Below, piece after piece: positions 29,440 to 37,149 of a stretch of DNA of 44,679 nt (positions within the stretch are counted from its first letter, which is position 1; each line of letters opens with the position of its first letter). The notes below the pieces were generated by a model. It was not told where the DNA came from and did no database searches. It saw nothing but the letters and a program-made list of their open reading frames with translations. Both the position numbers and the translations under genes were made by a program. Where the stretch lies: contig NZ_KB467824.1 of NCBI RefSeq assembly GCF_000344615.1, positions 1,880,022 to 1,924,700 of the forward strand. Reading direction: 5' to 3'. This DNA is from Janthinobacterium sp. CG3. Lineage in GTDB: Bacteria > Pseudomonadota > Gammaproteobacteria > Burkholderiales > Burkholderiaceae_D.

Positions 29440-30252
29440 ATGCTCCACCCAACGCTCGAGATCCTTGTCCAGATGCATGAAGGAGACGCCGACGGCATCG
29501 CCCAGGCGGGACTACGCTTCAAGCGGGAAGTCTTGCCGTTGCCGGTATGGATACTCGGCACGCAGATGCCGGGGCCTTATGGACAGACCCGTACCGATAC
29601 ATTTATGCAGGCGGGCAGTGGCGAGGAGCTGCCGCACTGGTGCGTGTACGTGAACGAAGCCGACGCGATCGCGGACGCCGGCCAGACCGGCTATTTCGTC
29701 GCCGGCTTTCGCTTCCTCATGCTGTTGCCGGACTCCGCCGACATAGCCGTTGCCCTGATTGACGGCGAGCACGCCATCACCTTGTCGCCGCAGTTCCTGC
29801 TGTCGCTGCATGGCTTGGCCGACATGGACCAGCTGGACACGCCCATGACCGCGGCGCAGATCGACGCGCTGACATTCGCCGCCAACACCTTCGCCATCCA
29901 CGCGCGCGCCTACTGCGCCAACCAGGCGCAGGTGGAGTGCCTGCACCTGGCGCTGCTGATCAGGGCCGGCGTTACGGCCAAGCTCCTTGCCTCATTGAGC
30001 GCAACGGATGCCGCCATGCACGGCGCGGCGCTGGCCGAACTCGGCAAGCAATTCCTGCCCCCTCGCTGCGGCTTTGCATGGGAGCGGGCAGGCGTCGACT
30101 CTCCCGTCGAGGACAGTGTGAAGGGTACGCGGCCATGCTACTCGAGACATGAGGCGCAAGACTGGTGGAGCAAACTCAAAAGAGCGTTCAACGACCCGAA
30201 GGTGGCGGTCATCCGCACCGAGGGCCACAGCAACATCGTCGAGCCAAGGTAA
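29440..30252 (+). CDS. Unrecognised 270-residue protein (SseB-like hint)
   Basis: I do not recognise this protein with confidence. It has no signal peptide or membrane helix. The segment DGEHAITLSPQFLLSLHG recalls the SseB family (which has a GVAINPfs-type stretch) and VNEADAIADAGQTGYFV would suit the FTS-like strand, but this is weak. The middle (about 140-190) is Ala/Leu-rich and probably helical. The tail is rich in Ser, Lys and Arg. ATG 29440 follows an AAGG site and a likely promoter at 29366-29394. It is divergent from the SLOG gene, but a functional link is only a guess. The low similarity to known families makes it a candidate new family. Confidence 0.6.
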   Translation: MLHPTLEILVQMHEGDADGIAQAGLRFKREVLPLPVWILGTQMPGPYGQTRTDTFMQAGSGEELPHWCVYVNEADAIADAGQTGYFVAGFRFLMLLPDSADIAVALIDGEHAITLSPQFLLSLHGLADMDQLDTPMTAAQIDALTFAANTFAIHARAYCANQAQVECLHLALLIRAGVTAKLLASLSATDAAMHGAALAELGKQFLPPRCGFAWERAGVDSPVEDSVKGTRPCYSRHEAQDWWSKLKRAFNDPKVAVIRTEGHSNIVEPR

Positions 30253-30332
30253 CACCGGCTAGCGGGCCGGCAAGGCTAACAACCAAGCGAAGGCAAAGCG
30301 CCGGGGGCGGAGACTAATGCCGCCAAACTTCC

Positions 30333-30421
30333 GCAGGTCGGATTAGCGCAACGCGTAATCCGACGCCGAGCCGCTGCCGACGCCAGTCGGGTTACGCCCT
30401 GGCGGGCTAACCCGACCTACG
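30333..30421. repeat. Dispersed palindromic repeat, long copy
   Basis: This unit of about 89 bases begins GCAGGTCGGATTAGCGCAAC and ends GGCGGGCTAACCCGACCTACG. It is nearly the same as the copy at 26713-26798 and internally palindromic. It lies between the unknown 29440 gene and the DUF2382 operon. With the palindrome at 30452-30470 it accounts for the clear structure in this 281-base gap. Confidence 0.8.
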
Positions 30422-30451
30422 ACAATCCTTCACTTAGCGGCATTTGCATCT

Positions 30452-30470
30452 TCGGACCCTCAGGGTCCGA
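30452..30470. repeat. Perfect 19-bp palindrome
   Basis: TCGGACCCT-C-AGGGTCCGA has nine-base arms around a single centre base. It lies downstream of the DUF2382 operon end (30534) in the minus direction and after the dispersed repeat. There is no T-run, so it is not a normal terminator. It could be a protein-binding site or a site-specific recombination or methylation target. Confidence 0.65.
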
Positions 30471-30533
30471 CTCCAGCGTTACGCCCTTGGTTTTGATTGT
30501 GTCGACGCCAAAGCCGCTTAAGGTAAGCCCCGC

Positions 30534-31676
30534 CTACGAGCTGACCTTTTCCCAACCGTGGCGCACCGCCGCTTTCATCCTCTCCCAGGTCGACCCGGGA
30601 TTGCGCGCCTCCCAGTCGCTGCGCAAGCGCGGCTCGACGTCGTTCCACCCGCGCCCCTGGTACTGGGCGTCGCCGGCCATGCGCGATCCATAACCATAGG
30701 CCGGCGCGTAGTCCTCGTACGCGCCGCCCATGCTGGCCAGGTTGGCGTTGTAGTGGTTGCGGTAGTAGGTGTCGTCACGCTCGCCGCCGCCCAGTCGCTG
30801 CACCTCCACCTCGGTGCGCCGCACGGTGTCGGAAATTTCCTCCTGGCGCTGCGTGACTTCCTTGCCGATGACAACCTCCTCGACCACGCGGGCGGATTTC
30901 TCGACGACGGCTTCTTCCGCCGACTCGCGCAGTTCGAAGGACTTCTCCTCGAACGCCACGTCGGCGCCGCTGACCGGCTGGTTCACCGGGCGCCGCTCAA
31001 CGCTGACGTGCTCTTCGCGCAGGTTGACGGTCTCATTGACCGGCGTTTCGACGACGCGCTGGAAGATCCGCACCCCGCCGCGCTGGACTTCGCGCTTGCC
31101 CACCCTCAGCTCTTCCTGGACCACGGGGATGGCCGTGCTGTCAACGCCGCTCGCCCTCTGCTCCCTCTGCTGCGAGCCGGACAGCGTGGAACCTTGCATC
31201 GCGCCTTGCGAACCCTGCCCGCTTTGCTGCGACATCGACACCGACTGCTGCTGCCCGCCGGAACCCATGCGCATGGCCTCGTCCGACATGCCGGCGCCAC
31301 GCCATTGCGCCGATTTTTCGTCGATATCGACCGGGCCGTGGCCCTCGACAATATCGGCGGCGCGTTCGACTTCGGCTTCGTCGTCGGCGCTGACGGTCAG
31401 TACATAACTGCCGCGGCTGACGGCGGTGGAATACTTCTGCGCGTGCTCGTCGGTGTCGGTGCCAAACATATTGCTGAAAAAACTTTTGATGCTCGAGCCA
31501 ATGGAGCCGTCGTCGACCGACGCGTCGGCGCCGCTGCGCTGGTCGACGCCGGCAGAGGCGGCGTCGCCTTCGCTCAGGCGTACGTCCTGGCTGGCGAAAC
31601 CGGAGCTCAACAACTCGTCCTTCGCTTGCTGGGCATCCGCCCGGTTATCAAATACGGCCACTAGTGTGTGTTGCAT
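30534..31676 (-). CDS. DUF2382 (YsnF/AvaK) stress-type protein with N-terminal 17M-like domain
   Basis: This 380-residue protein begins with a general-stress-17M-like domain (QHTLVAVFDNRADAQQAKDEL; GSYVLTVSADDEAEVERAADIVE). It has a Gln/Ser/Gly linker (about 140-180). The DUF2382 domain follows: IPVVQEELRVGKREVQRGGVRIFQRVVETPVNETVNLREEHVSVERRPVN, then EEVVIGKEVTQRQEEISDTVRRTEVEVQRLG. The C-terminal tail is Tyr/Gly/Trp-rich (YYRNHYNANLA; ending WERMKAAVRHGWEKVSS). DUF2382 proteins are widespread and linked to stress, but their biochemistry is unknown. The gene follows a smaller DUF2382 gene by 34 bases with a GGAGG site, so they form an operon. Confidence 0.85.
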   Translation of the reverse strand: MQHTLVAVFDNRADAQQAKDELLSSGFASQDVRLSEGDAASAGVDQRSGADASVDDGSIGSSIKSFFSNMFGTDTDEHAQKYSTAVSRGSYVLTVSADDEAEVERAADIVEGHGPVDIDEKSAQWRGAGMSDEAMRMGSGGQQQSVSMSQQSGQGSQGAMQGSTLSGSQQREQRASGVDSTAIPVVQEELRVGKREVQRGGVRIFQRVVETPVNETVNLREEHVSVERRPVNQPVSGADVAFEEKSFELRESAEEAVVEKSARVVEEVVIGKEVTQRQEEISDTVRRTEVEVQRLGGGERDDTYYRNHYNANLASMGGAYEDYAPAYGYGSRMAGDAQYQGRGWNDVEPRLRSDWEARNPGSTWERMKAAVRHGWEKVSS

Positions 31677-31710
31677 GATGGTTCCTCCGATTTAAGGTCA
31701 GCCCCTTGGT

Positions 31711-32136
31711 TTAGCGGTCCGAAGTGTCGTCAAAGCGCTCGACGACGACTTCCTCCGACTTCAGTGAAACGGTCTCGGAATGGCGCTGCGCGCGCCGACT
31801 CTTGGTGATGTGAATTTCTTCCTTGATCCGCAAGCGCCTCTCGACAACCAGCACTTCCTCCAGGATTGGAACGATGAGCGTGTCGCCTTCGTAACGCGAT
31901 GCCGGCGCGTCTTCGAGGGACACTATTTTGTCGACCGGCACATGCTCGACACTGATCACGTCGCTATGCAGGACTTCGTCGATCTGCTGCGGCCGTTCAA
32001 GGACCGTCGTGCGCACCCGTACGCCGCGACCGGTATCGACCGTGCGAGTGCCAACATTGAGTTCTTCCCGATGGACGGGAATGCTTACGGCGGGTTCAGC
32101 CGCATCAAGCGCGGACTGTTTTGCGTCTTTTTCCAT
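31711..32136 (-). CDS. DUF2382 protein, short form
   Basis: This 141-residue protein consists mainly of a DUF2382 domain: VSIPVHREELNVGTRTVDTGRGVRVRTTVLERPQQIDEVLHSDVISVEHVPVDK, then a second repeat EVLVVERRLRIKEEIHITKSRRAQRHSETVSLKSEEVVVERF. The two halves have the same EE-V-----------V pattern, suggesting an internal duplication that forms a beta-rich fold. No signal peptide or membrane helix is seen. It is the first gene of a two-gene operon with the longer DUF2382 protein downstream. Both probably belong to a general stress response, from family distribution rather than from any control site seen here. The GNAT gene is divergent. Confidence 0.85.
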   Translation of the reverse strand: MEKDAKQSALDAAEPAVSIPVHREELNVGTRTVDTGRGVRVRTTVLERPQQIDEVLHSDVISVEHVPVDKIVSLEDAPASRYEGDTLIVPILEEVLVVERRLRIKEEIHITKSRRAQRHSETVSLKSEEVVVERFDDTSDR

Positions 32137-32326
32137 GCCGCTCCCTTCCTAAACACGCCATGCAGTTTCGACCACTAAGGTTAGCCCAAATTGCGGCGAC
32201 GACGCGCACCCTAGCCTCTAGGAAACTTCCAGTGAGCGCCGCCGTGCCGCCGGGCAAAAGATTGAGCATGTCCCAACATTGGTGTACCCTTGGCTATCGT
32301 CACTAATCAGGCACCTGCGGACAAGA

Positions 32327-32815
32327 ATGATGCTTAATGTAACAATCAGAAAAGCAGAACGATGCGACGTCGCAAGCTTCCTTGGCATGGTGCGCGCATT
32401 GGCCGCCCACGAAGGATTTGAAACCTATGTTCTAACTTCAGAAGAAATCCTGGCGCGAGATGGCTTTGGCGAAAACCCGCAATTTTGCGTTTTTCTGGCA
32501 GAAATGGACGGCAAGGCGGTTGGTTTTGCCTCCTACACGGTCAACTATTCGATTTGGAACGCGAACCGGTATCTGCATGTCGACGATGTGTTTGTCGACG
32601 CATCGGCCAGGGGTGGCGGAATCGGCAAGCAACTGATGAAAGCGGTCGCCGGCGAATGCCGGACACGCGGCTTGGCCTTCGCGCGCTGGACGGTTGAGTT
32701 GGGTAACGCCCCGGCGGTCGGATTCTACCGTGGCATTGGCGCCGCGGTCTGGGAGAAAGGCGTGTGCTCGTGGATGCCCAGCGAGATGGACGCCTTTCTA
32801 GCGTCCGGCGTGTGA
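32327..32815 (+). CDS. GNAT-family N-acetyltransferase
   Basis: This protein of about 162 residues has the GNAT pattern. Motif C/D: TIRKAERCDVASFLGMVRALAAHEGF. The acetyl-CoA-binding motif A: LHVDDVFVDASARGGGIGKQLMKAVAGECRTRG (Q/R-x-x-G-x-G/A equivalent ARGGGIGKQL). Motif B: RWTVELGNAPAVGFYRGIGA. The second part (KAVGFASYTVNYSIWNANRYLHV) suits a diamine/spermidine-type (PaiA/SAT-like) acetyltransferase, but the substrate cannot be told. ATG 32327 is preferred to a TTG further up because the GNAT fold begins at MLNVTIRKA. It is divergent from the DUF2382 operon and convergent with roxA. Confidence 0.85.
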   Translation: MMLNVTIRKAERCDVASFLGMVRALAAHEGFETYVLTSEEILARDGFGENPQFCVFLAEMDGKAVGFASYTVNYSIWNANRYLHVDDVFVDASARGGGIGKQLMKAVAGECRTRGLAFARWTVELGNAPAVGFYRGIGAAVWEKGVCSWMPSEMDAFLASGV

Positions 32816-32835
32816 ACGACAAGCGCGCCGGCTGG

Positions 32836-33981
32836 TCAGTCTTCGAAATACCAATAGCCGCCATTGACCCACTGCGTTAGGGCGGCAAGGAAGGCCGGCT
32901 GGCGCAGCCAGGTCTTCAGCAAAGCGTGGCTCAGGTGCTCGTGGTCGCATAGCGCCAGCACCGCGCCGCGCCCGGCGGCGCCGAATTCGAAGCGCTCGCC
33001 ATCGACATAGCAAACGCCCTGCGCCACCGTCTGGTCGACGTAGAAACAGCGCAGGCCGCCGATCCGGGTCAGGCCCTGCCGCGCCAGCTCGGCGACCAAT
33101 TCCGCCTCGACGAAGGGCTGCTCCAACTCCTGCAAGTCGAGCTGGCACTTGGTCTTCGAAAAATAGTTGCCGGCGAAATCGGCGAGCAGCGCGTCGTCAT
33201 CGAGCACCGTGCGCAGGTGCGCCTTGATGCGCGCGAAATCGCCGGCGTCGATGCGGCCCTGCTCGTGGTGGACCGGCCGCCCCGGGTCGCTCATGAGGCC
33301 GCCGCCCAGCTCCCGGTCGATCAGGTGGTCGGCCAGACCGCTGAGCAAATCGCTGGCCGACTTGGCGCGGAAACCCACCGAAAAGCTCATGGAATGCTCG
33401 ATCGTCACGCCGTCGTGGGGAAAGCCGGGCGGAATGTAAAGGATGTCGCCGGGCAGCAGCTCGACGTCGATGATGGCTTCGAACGGCTCGGTGTGCAGCA
33501 GCGCCGCGTGGGCGGCGAACTGGCGGTGGTTGCCGCGCTCGCCGACGCGCCAATTGCGCCGGCCCGAACCCTGGCAGATAAAGACGTCGTACAGGTCGAT
33601 GTGCGGCCCGACGCCGCCGCCCGGCGTGGCGTAGCTGGCCATGACGTCGTCCATACGCCATTTCGGCAGGAAGGAAAACGGCGCGACCAGCGCCGCCACT
33701 TGCGGCGACCAGTGGTTGGCCGCCTGCACCAGCAGCGACCAGTCGCGCTCGCCCAGGCGTTCATACGACTCGAACGGGCCAAGCTCGGCTTGCCATTCAC
33801 CGTCCTTGCGGTACACCAGCCGCGACTCGATCTCCTCCTCGCAGGCCAGGCCGGCCAGCTCGTCCGGACTAATCGGGTCGACAAAGTGTTGGAAGCCTTG
33901 GCGTATCACTACCGGCTTTTGCTGCCAGTAGTGCTGAAGGAAGTGTTCGAGCGAAAAATCGTCTAGATGGAGAGTGAACAT
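32836..33981 (-). CDS. roxA: RoxA-type ribosomal oxygenase (JmjC-cupin)
   Basis: RoxA (YcfD) hydroxylates an arginine of ribosomal protein L16 using Fe(II) and 2-oxoglutarate. The 381-residue protein has the JmjC-like cupin with the metal motif GPHIDLYDVFICQGSGRRNWRVG (His and Asp) and the distal His in PPGFPHDGVTIEHSMSFSVGF. The N-terminal helical part (FSLEHFLQHYWQQKPVVIRQ) and C-terminal winged helix (ALLADFAGNYFSKTKCQLDL ... LTQWVNGGYWYFED) match the family, close to the E. coli length. ATG 33981 is chosen; a TTG at 34011 is an alternative. It is convergent with the GNAT gene and divergent from the TetR gene. Confidence 0.93.
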   Translation of the reverse strand: MFTLHLDDFSLEHFLQHYWQQKPVVIRQGFQHFVDPISPDELAGLACEEEIESRLVYRKDGEWQAELGPFESYERLGERDWSLLVQAANHWSPQVAALVAPFSFLPKWRMDDVMASYATPGGGVGPHIDLYDVFICQGSGRRNWRVGERGNHRQFAAHAALLHTEPFEAIIDVELLPGDILYIPPGFPHDGVTIEHSMSFSVGFRAKSASDLLSGLADHLIDRELGGGLMSDPGRPVHHEQGRIDAGDFARIKAHLRTVLDDDALLADFAGNYFSKTKCQLDLQELEQPFVEAELVAELARQGLTRIGGLRCFYVDQTVAQGVCYVDGERFEFGAAGRGAVLALCDHEHLSHALLKTWLRQPAFLAALTQWVNGGYWYFED

Positions 33982-34090
33982 GGCTGGCGCAGTGCGCAGT
34001 GGAAAATTCAAGCCAATGTTGTATCACCGGCGAGCGCGCGCGGATATCACCCAGGTCAAGGAAAGCGACATCGGTATGTTTTCCACTGAA

Positions 34091-34132
34091 TCTAGCGCTT
34101 GACTAGAATAATATTCTAGAAGATCATTCTAG
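34091..34132. promoter_or_regulatory. TetR operator and promoter region
   Basis: A 17-base palindrome CTAGAATA-A-TATTCTAG (34103-34119) is followed by a further half-site ATTCTAG (34126-34132), and TCTAG also occurs at 34091-34095. TTGACT at 34099-34104 is a fair -35 box. The operator lies three bases before the TetR start codon and covers the likely -10, so it would repress the TetR-hydrolase operon and itself. Confidence 0.8.
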
Positions 34133-34134
34133 CC

Positions 34135-34782
34135 ATGACTGCGATTCCCGACACCCCCACCTCCGAACCCTCCCAGCCCGCCGACCGCAAGTCGGCGATT
34201 CTGGCGGCCGCCCTTGTCGTGTTCTCCGAAAAAGGTATCGAAGCGGCGACCATCGACGACATCCGCCAGCGCAGCCAAGCCTCGGTCGGCAGCATCTACC
34301 ACCACTTCGGCAACAAGGAGAGCATCGCCGCGGCGCTGTTCGCCCAGGGCCTGGACGACTACTGGGGCCAGATACTTTCCCGTACCCGCGGCGCACCCGA
34401 CGCCAAACAGGCCATCCACGCCCTGCTCGAAACCCATCTTGGCTGGATCGTCGCCAAGCCGGATCTGGCGCGCTTTCTATTCGCCCGGCGGCAGGCCGTC
34501 GGCCCGGCGCACGAGCAGGCGATCCGCCAGCGCACCGCCGACCATTTCAAGGAATACTTCGAGCTGTTCAAACCGTGGTTCAAGCAAGGCATACTGCGCC
34601 GCCTGCCGTTCGAGCTGTACGGGCCGCTGCTGCTGGGTGCGGCGCAGGAACTGTCGCGCCACTGGTTGGGCGGACGCGTCACGCTCGACCCGCGCGAAGC
34701 GGTTGACGAATTAAGCCGCGCCGCCTGGCTCAGCCTGGCGACCGATCCCAGCCGTTCCGGCTCCCCTTCCGTTCCATCCTGA
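34135..34782 (+). CDS. TetR-family repressor
   Basis: This 215-residue protein has an N-terminal helix-turn-helix: RKSAILAAALVVFSEKGIEAATIDDIRQRSQASVGSIYHHFGNKESIAAALFAQGLDDYW. Its C-terminal all-helical ligand domain (about 70-200) contains LLETHLGWIVAKPDLARFLFARRQAVG and is of TetR C-terminal type. The HTH recognition helix SQASVGSIYHHFGNKE is textbook. The gene starts right after a strong palindrome and is followed after eight bases by an alpha/beta hydrolase, with which it is probably coexpressed. The ligand is unknown; a fatty or acyl compound is a fair guess from the hydrolase. Confidence 0.93.
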   Translation: MTAIPDTPTSEPSQPADRKSAILAAALVVFSEKGIEAATIDDIRQRSQASVGSIYHHFGNKESIAAALFAQGLDDYWGQILSRTRGAPDAKQAIHALLETHLGWIVAKPDLARFLFARRQAVGPAHEQAIRQRTADHFKEYFELFKPWFKQGILRRLPFELYGPLLLGAAQELSRHWLGGRVTLDPREAVDELSRAAWLSLATDPSRSGSPSVPS

Positions 34783-34790
34783 CAGGAATT

Positions 34791-35693
34791 ATGCATATGA
34801 CACGCACCCCGCTCACCCTGCACGCCGCCGACGGCCACGCTCTGGCGGCATATTGCCATGCCCCCCTGCAGGCGGTGCGCGCCGATATCGTGATCGCGCC
34901 GGGCATGGCGATACCGCAGAGTTTTTATGGCGACTTCGCCGCCTACCTGGCCGGGCGCGGCTACCGCGTGTGGACCTTCGACTACCGCGGCATGGGCGAA
35001 TCGGCGCGCGGCCCGATGCGCGCCTGCAAGGCCGACATCGGCGACTGGGTCAGGCTCGACTGCGACGCGGTGGTCCGGCACGCCAGCGCGGCGGCAAACG
35101 GCGCGCCGGTGTTCCTGCTCGGCCACAGCCTGGGCGGGCAAACCGCGCCGCTGCTGCCCTCGCTGCCGCTGCTCGCCGGCCTGGTCAACATCGCGGTCGG
35201 CAGCGGCGCGGTGCGCCACAACCAGCCGGGCACGCGGCGCCGCGCGCCGTTGCTGTGGTACCTGCTGGCCCCGCTGTTATGCCCGCTGTTCGGCTACTTC
35301 CCCGGCGCCCGCATCGGCATTATCGGCGACCTGCCCAGCCGGGTAATATTCCAGTGGCGCCGCTGGTGCCTGAGTCCGGACTACTTGCTATCCGGCGAAC
35401 CGGGTGCGCGCGCCGCCTACGCCGGCGCCACGTTCCCAGTGCTGGCCCTGACGTTTAGCGACGACGAATTGCTGCTAGAGGAAGGCTCGCGCCTGATGCA
35501 CCAGGCCTACACCAACGCGACCGTCGACTATCGCGAATTGACGCCGCAGCAATTCGACGTGCCCAGGATCGGCCATTTCGGCTTCTTCCGGCGCCAGCAA
35601 GAAAAACTGCTGTGGCCGCTGGTTGGCGACTGGCTCGACCAGCGCAGCGCCGCAACGCTGGCCTGCGCGCCAATAGCGGCAACGCGGCGCTGA
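34791..35693 (+). CDS. Alpha/beta hydrolase (serine aminopeptidase S33-like)
   Basis: This 300-residue alpha/beta hydrolase has the family landmarks. The oxyanion region is DIVIAPGMAIPQSFYGDFAAYLAGRGYRVWTFDYRGMGES. The nucleophile elbow is FLLGHSLGGQTAP (Ser of GHSLGG). The late acid/His region is LTFSDDELLLEEGS ... RIGHFGFFRRQQEKLLWPL (His in GHFG). The DYRGMG and LLGHSLGGQ motifs resemble the KANL3/Tex30-like and serine aminopeptidase groups. The substrate is unknown. It is coupled to a TetR regulator eight bases upstream and so is likely induced by the regulator's ligand. ATG 34791 (MHMTRTPLTLH) has a second ATG two codons on. Confidence 0.9.
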   Translation: MHMTRTPLTLHAADGHALAAYCHAPLQAVRADIVIAPGMAIPQSFYGDFAAYLAGRGYRVWTFDYRGMGESARGPMRACKADIGDWVRLDCDAVVRHASAAANGAPVFLLGHSLGGQTAPLLPSLPLLAGLVNIAVGSGAVRHNQPGTRRRAPLLWYLLAPLLCPLFGYFPGARIGIIGDLPSRVIFQWRRWCLSPDYLLSGEPGARAAYAGATFPVLALTFSDDELLLEEGSRLMHQAYTNATVDYRELTPQQFDVPRIGHFGFFRRQQEKLLWPLVGDWLDQRSAATLACAPIAATRR

Positions 35694-35764
35694 GCGCCGG
35701 CCGGCAATGATAGACTCAGTGGACCCGCCGGTTCCGTCCGTCCAATGTCGAAAAGCGCGATGCC

Positions 35765-36253
35765 ATGAAAAACCACCTGCTCATTGCCGGTACCTCGATT
35801 ATCCTGTTGAGCGCCTCGGCGCTCAGCGCGCCCGTGAAACTGCCGCACGGTGAGCAGCTTGCCGCGTTCAAGGCGGCCGGCTTCAACCTCACGGGCAAGC
35901 AATGGCGCAACTGCGACGACCCCAGTCCCAGCTACGAGCCGGGGGCGATCGCCGAAGTGCGCGACGTCAACGGCGACGGCCTTCCCGAGGCGCTCATCAC
36001 GGAGGGCGGCACTGCTTGCTACGGACATACCGGCAGCGGCTACAGCCTGGTCAGCAAGCAAGCCGACGGTAGCTGGAAACTCATCACCAGCGGCACCGGC
36101 ATGCTCAGCTTCCTGCCCTCCAAGGGGGCGAGCGGCTGGCCGGACATCGAGATCGGCGGCCCGGGCTTCTGCTTTCCGGTGGAACGCTGGAATGGTCAAA
36201 AATATGTCTTACATGGGCATCAATACGAGGGAAAACCCTGCCGCCGCAAGTAG
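35765..36253 (+). CDS. Exported protein with EF-hand-like/FG-GAP-type motif
   Basis: This 162-residue protein starts with a signal peptide (MKNHLLIAGTSIILLSASALSA, likely cut after ALSA). The mature part has EVRDVNGDGLPEALITEG, a calcium-binding-like D-x-N-x-D-G loop of the kind found in FG-GAP/VCBS proteins. Two or more Cys in the mature part (NCDD, CYGH, FCFPV, PCRRK) may form disulphides in the periplasm. No enzyme motif is seen. The gene stands in a run of plus-strand genes after the hydrolase and before the HD hydrolase. Its function is unknown. Confidence 0.75.
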   Translation: MKNHLLIAGTSIILLSASALSAPVKLPHGEQLAAFKAAGFNLTGKQWRNCDDPSPSYEPGAIAEVRDVNGDGLPEALITEGGTACYGHTGSGYSLVSKQADGSWKLITSGTGMLSFLPSKGASGWPDIEIGGPGFCFPVERWNGQKYVLHGHQYEGKPCRRK

Positions 36254-36298
36254 CCGGGACGTCAACAAAAACAAACTGCCACTCGCCAGGAGGTCAAC

Positions 36299-36730
36299 AT
36301 GAGCAGCGTCGCACGCGCCATGGAAATTGCACGGGAAGTACACCAACATCAAGTCGACAAGGGCGGCGCGCCTTACATAGGCCATCCGATCCGGGTAGCG
36401 CACGCCTGCGCATCGGACGAGGCAAAAATGGTTGCGATGTTGCACGATGTCGTGGAAGACGGCGCCAGCCAGGGCTGGAGCTTCGACAGGTTGCGCGCCG
36501 AGGGCTTTAGCGAGGTCGTGGTGATGGCGGTCGAGTCCGTCAGCAAGCGCGACGGCGAGGAATACGAGGCGTTTGTATTGCGCGCGGCGCAAAACGCGCT
36601 GGGCCGGGAGGTGAAGCTGGCGGACATTGCCGACAACATGGATTTGAGCCGCATCGGCACACCGTCGGCCAAGGACTTGGCCCGACTGGAGAAATACCGG
36701 CGCGCAAAAGAACTACTGAGCGCAGTGTAG
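36299..36730 (+). CDS. Small HD-domain hydrolase resembling SpoT/MESH1
   Basis: This 143-residue protein has the layout of the (p)ppGpp hydrolase domain of Rel/SpoT and small alarmone hydrolases: MEIAREVHQHQVDKGGAPYIGHPIRVAHAC (equivalent to Y--HP--VA), then the HD motif with the ED acidic pair in AMLHDVVEDGA, and REVKLADIADNMD (equivalent to VKLADR-HN). There is no synthetase or regulatory domain, so it could act as a stand-alone alarmone or nucleotide hydrolase. It starts at ATG 36299 behind a perfect AGGAGG. Some residues (ADIADNM instead of ADRLHNM) differ, so alarmone activity is unproven; other nucleotide substrates are possible. Confidence 0.82.
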   Translation: MSSVARAMEIAREVHQHQVDKGGAPYIGHPIRVAHACASDEAKMVAMLHDVVEDGASQGWSFDRLRAEGFSEVVVMAVESVSKRDGEEYEAFVLRAAQNALGREVKLADIADNMDLSRIGTPSAKDLARLEKYRRAKELLSAV

Positions 36731-36822
36731 CAATGTGAAACCGGGGGCAAATCACTGCCCCGATTAGATGGTTCGCCCAAAACGCTCTTTGACGAGTGCG
36801 CTGAGGGCGAGGTCCAGACCGT

Positions 36823-36996
36823 TTACTGGCCGCGAGGCCCCTTATCGGCGCCCTTGTGGTCCTTCTGCGCGTCATTTTTGTGGCGACCGAGCACTTCGTC
36901 CGCCTCGGCGCGCTGCTGGTTCTTGGTCGCTTCCTGTTGCGCTTGTTCCGCGTCCTTCTGCTGCTGTTCACACGGATCGTTAGTGTGCTTGGTCAT
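36823..36996 (-). CDS. Small hydrophilic stress-type protein
   Basis: This 57-residue protein is extremely polar (Gln, Lys, Asp, Glu and Ala-rich: EQQQKDAEQAQQEATKNQQR, then HKNDAQKDHKGADKG). It has almost no hydrophobic core, so it is probably disordered, like small hydrophilins. ATG 36996 follows a clear AAGGAG site. The frame stays open upstream but without coding character. I do not recognise a named family. It is on the opposite strand to the HD gene and downstream of a small lipoprotein on the same strand. Confidence 0.6.
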   Translation of the reverse strand: MTKHTNDPCEQQQKDAEQAQQEATKNQQRAEADEVLGRHKNDAQKDHKGADKGPRGQ

Positions 36997-37149
36997 GGCC
37001 AACTCCTTAATTAGGTTGAGGGCCAACCTTACGCGCATTTCCCATGCGATACGGTTCGCTAGCGAACGTTGCGGGGATAAATTATCCAGCGCTGTGGCAT
37101 TATTGATCGAGGAAGTCACCCTGCCCGCCATGTCAACTGCTGCGCCGCG

